From Flavobacteriia bacterium (GTDB taxonomy: Bacteria > Bacteroidota > Bacteroidia > Flavobacteriales_D > Crocinitomicaceae): DNA of 64,000 bases. This document shows positions 62,400 to 64,000 of this stretch, piece after piece (the first letter of the stretch is position 1; every line of letters begins with the position of its first letter). Both the position numbers and the translations under genes were made by a program. The DNA lies in assembly GCA_016183815.1 (NCBI GenBank), contig JACPDW010000023.1:1-64000 (forward strand). The letters are read 5' to 3'. The notes under the pieces are model-generated. The model searched no databases. It was not told the DNA's origin and saw only the letters and a list, made by a program, of their open reading frames with translations.

Positions 62400-62792
62400 T
62401 TAAGCTACTTCGAGAATGAAGTGAGCATCAATGTTTAACTTTGAATGAAGCTTTTTAGCAAGTTCAATATTTATTTTTCTTTTTCCAGTTAGAAGTTCTG
62501 AAATTCTAGCTTCACTTATTTCAAGTATTTTTGCCAATTGTTTTTGCTTTAAATTCATCTCAAACATTTTGTAGCGAATCATTTCAGTTAGAGTTGAAGG
62601 AGTTTTGATTGGCATCAACGGAATACTGTCTTCATATTGTTCCGCAAGCAATGATAAGCTTTCCAAAGTATCTGCATCCTCTTTTGGTAATTTATCAAAA
62701 CCACCTATTTGAGTAGATTTTTGAAGTAATGCTTCGATTTGTTTCATTACTACTTCATAATCTTTTCTTGTTTTTAATTGATCAGAACCCAT
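62400..62792 (-). CDS. higA: HigA-type antitoxin with HTH XRE domain
   Basis: From the ATG at 62792 the protein has 130 residues. The N-terminal part (residues 1-70, MGSDQLKTRKDYEVVMKQIE) matches HigA antitoxins, and the C-terminal part is a helix-turn-helix (KQKQLAKILEISEARISELL). It should neutralise the HigB-like toxin and repress the shared promoter. A TTG at 62828 is also in frame but less likely. It lies 53 nt downstream of the toxin stop as read, or 36 nt downstream of the stop in the restored frame. Confidence 0.88.
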   Translation of the reverse strand: MGSDQLKTRKDYEVVMKQIEALLQKSTQIGGFDKLPKEDADTLESLSLLAEQYEDSIPLMPIKTPSTLTEMIRYKMFEMNLKQKQLAKILEISEARISELLTGKRKINIELAKKLHSKLNIDAHFILEVA

Positions 62793-62845
62793 GATTTTTA
62801 TTTTAAAGATTTTTAATTTTAAATCCAACTAAATAAGTTTACAAT

Positions 62846-63121
62846 CTATTTTGTCATATTCTTTATGTGTACAACAAACCTTATAAATATCGTTCGAATA
62901 TCAAGAAATATCATTGCTCCAATCCTATATTTATTTCCTTTTATATCAAACACATATCTGTCATTCCCAACATAATCAACTGTATTAAATGTTTTTTTTA
63001 TTTCAACAAAATTCTTCCAATTTGCCTTTTTACATTCATCATACCATTTATTTAAAGCATCAATTGATTCAGAATGAATTAAACCGAATTTGTGTAAAAT
63101 TGCTTTAGAAATTACTACCAT
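62846..63121 (-). CDS. higB: HigB-type mRNA interferase toxin, C-terminally frameshifted
   Basis: From the ATG at 63121 (MVVISKAILHKFG) the frame gives 91 residues. They show the HigB landmarks WYDECKKANWKN, VDYVGNDRYVFDIKGNKYR and IFIRFV. HigB proteins continue after this with a THKEYD motif; here the frame instead reads VHIKNMTK and stops. In the next frame the same DNA encodes THKEYDKIDCKLI and ends at 62829, so a single base seems to be missing near 62867. The toxin may therefore be inactive. A longer TTG start at 63142 is possible but contains the promoter box. Confidence 0.8.
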   Translation of the reverse strand: MVVISKAILHKFGLIHSESIDALNKWYDECKKANWKNFVEIKKTFNTVDYVGNDRYVFDIKGNKYRIGAMIFLDIRTIFIRFVVHIKNMTK

Positions 63122-63139
63122 ATTCTCATAATATGATTT

Positions 63140-63147
63140 CAAATATA
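63140..63147 (-). promoter_or_regulatory. Candidate higBA promoter -7 box (TATATTTG)
   Basis: It matches TAnnTTTG on the minus strand, 18 nt upstream of the toxin ATG at 63121, and supports that start. Confidence 0.45.
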
Positions 63148-63687
63148 CAAATTAAATTACATATTTTGGAATTTAATTACATTTTTTAACAATTTATCCA
63201 AATATCGTAGGATGAATCTTTTTGTTGGTATTGCTAAATATATATTAAATTTATTACAAAGAAAAATTAAAATTCTTATGTGGTTTGTCATAGAAGTCGT
63301 ACTGATGGTAAAATTGTCCTTTTCATTAGATTAAATTTAATATTAAGCACTTTTATTACTTAGAGACAAATAATCAGCATTTGATTAAATATCTGAACAG
63401 ATTTAATGGTTTTATTCTGCTGAAAAACAAATCAAGCGGAGCGGGTTTTTATAGTGGAGCTTTTGAAAAGTTGAAGCTGAATTTGAGTCGCAGGATTAAA
63501 AATTAATGGAGAGTAAGTCTAGAGGATTTAGGGCTATTTTTAACTTTATTTCCTTTTACTTTTTCAAAAAATAAGTAACACTAAGTTTAGTTTTTTTTCA
63601 ATAGTATTAAAATACCATAAAAAAGGTATAATCGATGTTGATTAATAATATTAATTTTGCACTGTTTTAATTTAGTCTAAATAAAAT
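63148..63687. other. 540-bp gene-free region
   Basis: It is AT-rich with a locally GC-richer stretch at 63425-63500 that is briefly open on the plus strand but has no start codon and no recognisable product. It contains the 5' region of the gene at 63688. No terminal repeat or tRNA is visible. Confidence 0.5.
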
Positions 63688-64000
63688 ATGAAAAAAATAC
63701 TGTTTATCACTTTAATGACTTTTTTACATTTTATTAGTGCTGGAGCTGAAATTTTTGGTGAAGTGAAAAATAAAAATAAAGGTATTGAATTCGCAAAAAT
63801 AGTTTTAAAGAAAAATAATAAAATAATAACTGGAGCTTGGTCAAACATAAATGGTAAATATTTCTTAACGAAAGTAGAACCTGGAAAATACCAAGTGTTT
63901 GTAACAGCAGAAAATTATTTTCCAGACTCTATTCAAATAAATATTCTTTCGGATGAAAAAAAAGAAATCAATTTTTCATTAATCGAAAAATCTCAAAACC
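63688..64000 (+). CDS. Exported carboxypeptidase-regulatory-like domain protein, cut by the window edge
   Basis: The frame opens with ATG at 63688 and runs to the window end, 104 codons so far. A signal peptide (MKKILFITLMTFLHFISAGA) is followed by a carboxypeptidase-regulatory-like beta-sandwich: IFGEVKNKNKGIEFAKIVLK, then NINGKYFLTKVEPGKYQVFV. In Bacteroidota such an N terminus usually opens a TonB-dependent receptor or another outer-membrane protein, so a receptor may follow outside the window. That is inference. Confidence 0.85.
   Translation, partial: MKKILFITLMTFLHFISAGAEIFGEVKNKNKGIEFAKIVLKKNNKIITGAWSNINGKYFLTKVEPGKYQVFVTAENYFPDSIQINILSDEKKEINFSLIEKSQN

Noticed and set aside
63345-63505. 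Possible coding stretch of about 57 codons in the gap before 63688
   Set aside because: The frame has no start codon, is bounded by stops, and its translation resembles no family. The locally higher GC alone is not sufficient.

Overview
The window is AT-rich chromosomal DNA from a member of the Bacteroidota, most likely a Flavobacteriales/Crocinitomicaceae-like bacterium. This placement is inferred from several features: type IX secretion (T9SS) C-terminal sorting domains, PorP/SprF-like and PorV-like proteins, a SusC-style TonB receptor with a carboxypeptidase-regulatory domain, atpD-atpC standing apart from the rest of the ATP synthase genes, menaquinone genes, and promoters of the Bacteroidota type (TTG, about 19 nt, TAnnTTTG). 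Most of the window is core housekeeping.

Layout. 1-1.2 kb: the possible end of a gene, a terminator, an acetyltransferase and a 480-bp gap. 1.2-9 kb: a sugar-phosphate isomerase; pyrG-pabB-tilS on the minus strand; nadA-nadB on the plus strand. 9-17.4 kb: a minus-strand run uppS-bamA-menI-like-menF-menD-membrane glycosyltransferase. 17.5-20 kb: atpD-atpC and idi. 20-23.4 kb: a PorP/SprF-like protein and an OmpA-like partner. 23.5-26 kb: a membrane acyltransferase, greA and a HIT protein. 25.9-35 kb: a three-gene envelope operon of TonB-dependent receptor, 1410-aa T9SS cargo and PorV-like barrel. 35-38 kb: rplM-rpsI-rpsB-tsf. 38-43 kb: a TPR/LuxR-type regulator and a large secreted T9SS protein. 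43-45.5 kb: an enoyl-CoA hydratase, an RRM protein and an SGNH hydrolase. 45.5-51.5 kb: gcvT, a pseudo-receiver/adenylate cyclase/HD fusion, a LytS-like kinase with a LytTR regulator, an exonuclease and an aminotransferase. 51.7-57.1 kb: an accessory zone with a MITE-like element, a T9SS relic, dispersed repeats, gpsA, a 2-hydroxyacid dehydrogenase and tRNA-Ser with a 1.3-kb integrated remnant. 57-62 kb: a CoA-transferase, an RlpA-like protein, a sulfatase-fold membrane protein, a GT2 and TcdA. 62-64 kb: a tiny membrane protein, a HigBA-type toxin-antitoxin pair whose toxin is frameshifted, and the start of a carboxypeptidase-regulatory-domain protein cut by the window edge.

How the genes work together. 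The bamA, PorP/OmpA-like, TonB/T9SS/PorV-like and secreted T9SS genes all concern building and decorating the outer membrane. The nad, men, idi/uppS and atp genes supply cofactors, quinone, isoprenoid carriers and ATP. The most unusual signalling locus is 46.6-49.6 kb, where a cyclase with an inactivated receiver domain and its own HD domain lies next to a soluble histidine kinase and a LytTR regulator. The clearest mobile-DNA finds are the tRNA-Ser 3'-end duplication that brackets an ORF6N gene and a decayed gene, and the 269-bp inverted-repeat element whose end sequence recurs at the nadB stop codon. I see no CRISPR array, rRNA or complete transposase gene. I found no clear complete novel system; the best candidates are listed as findings.
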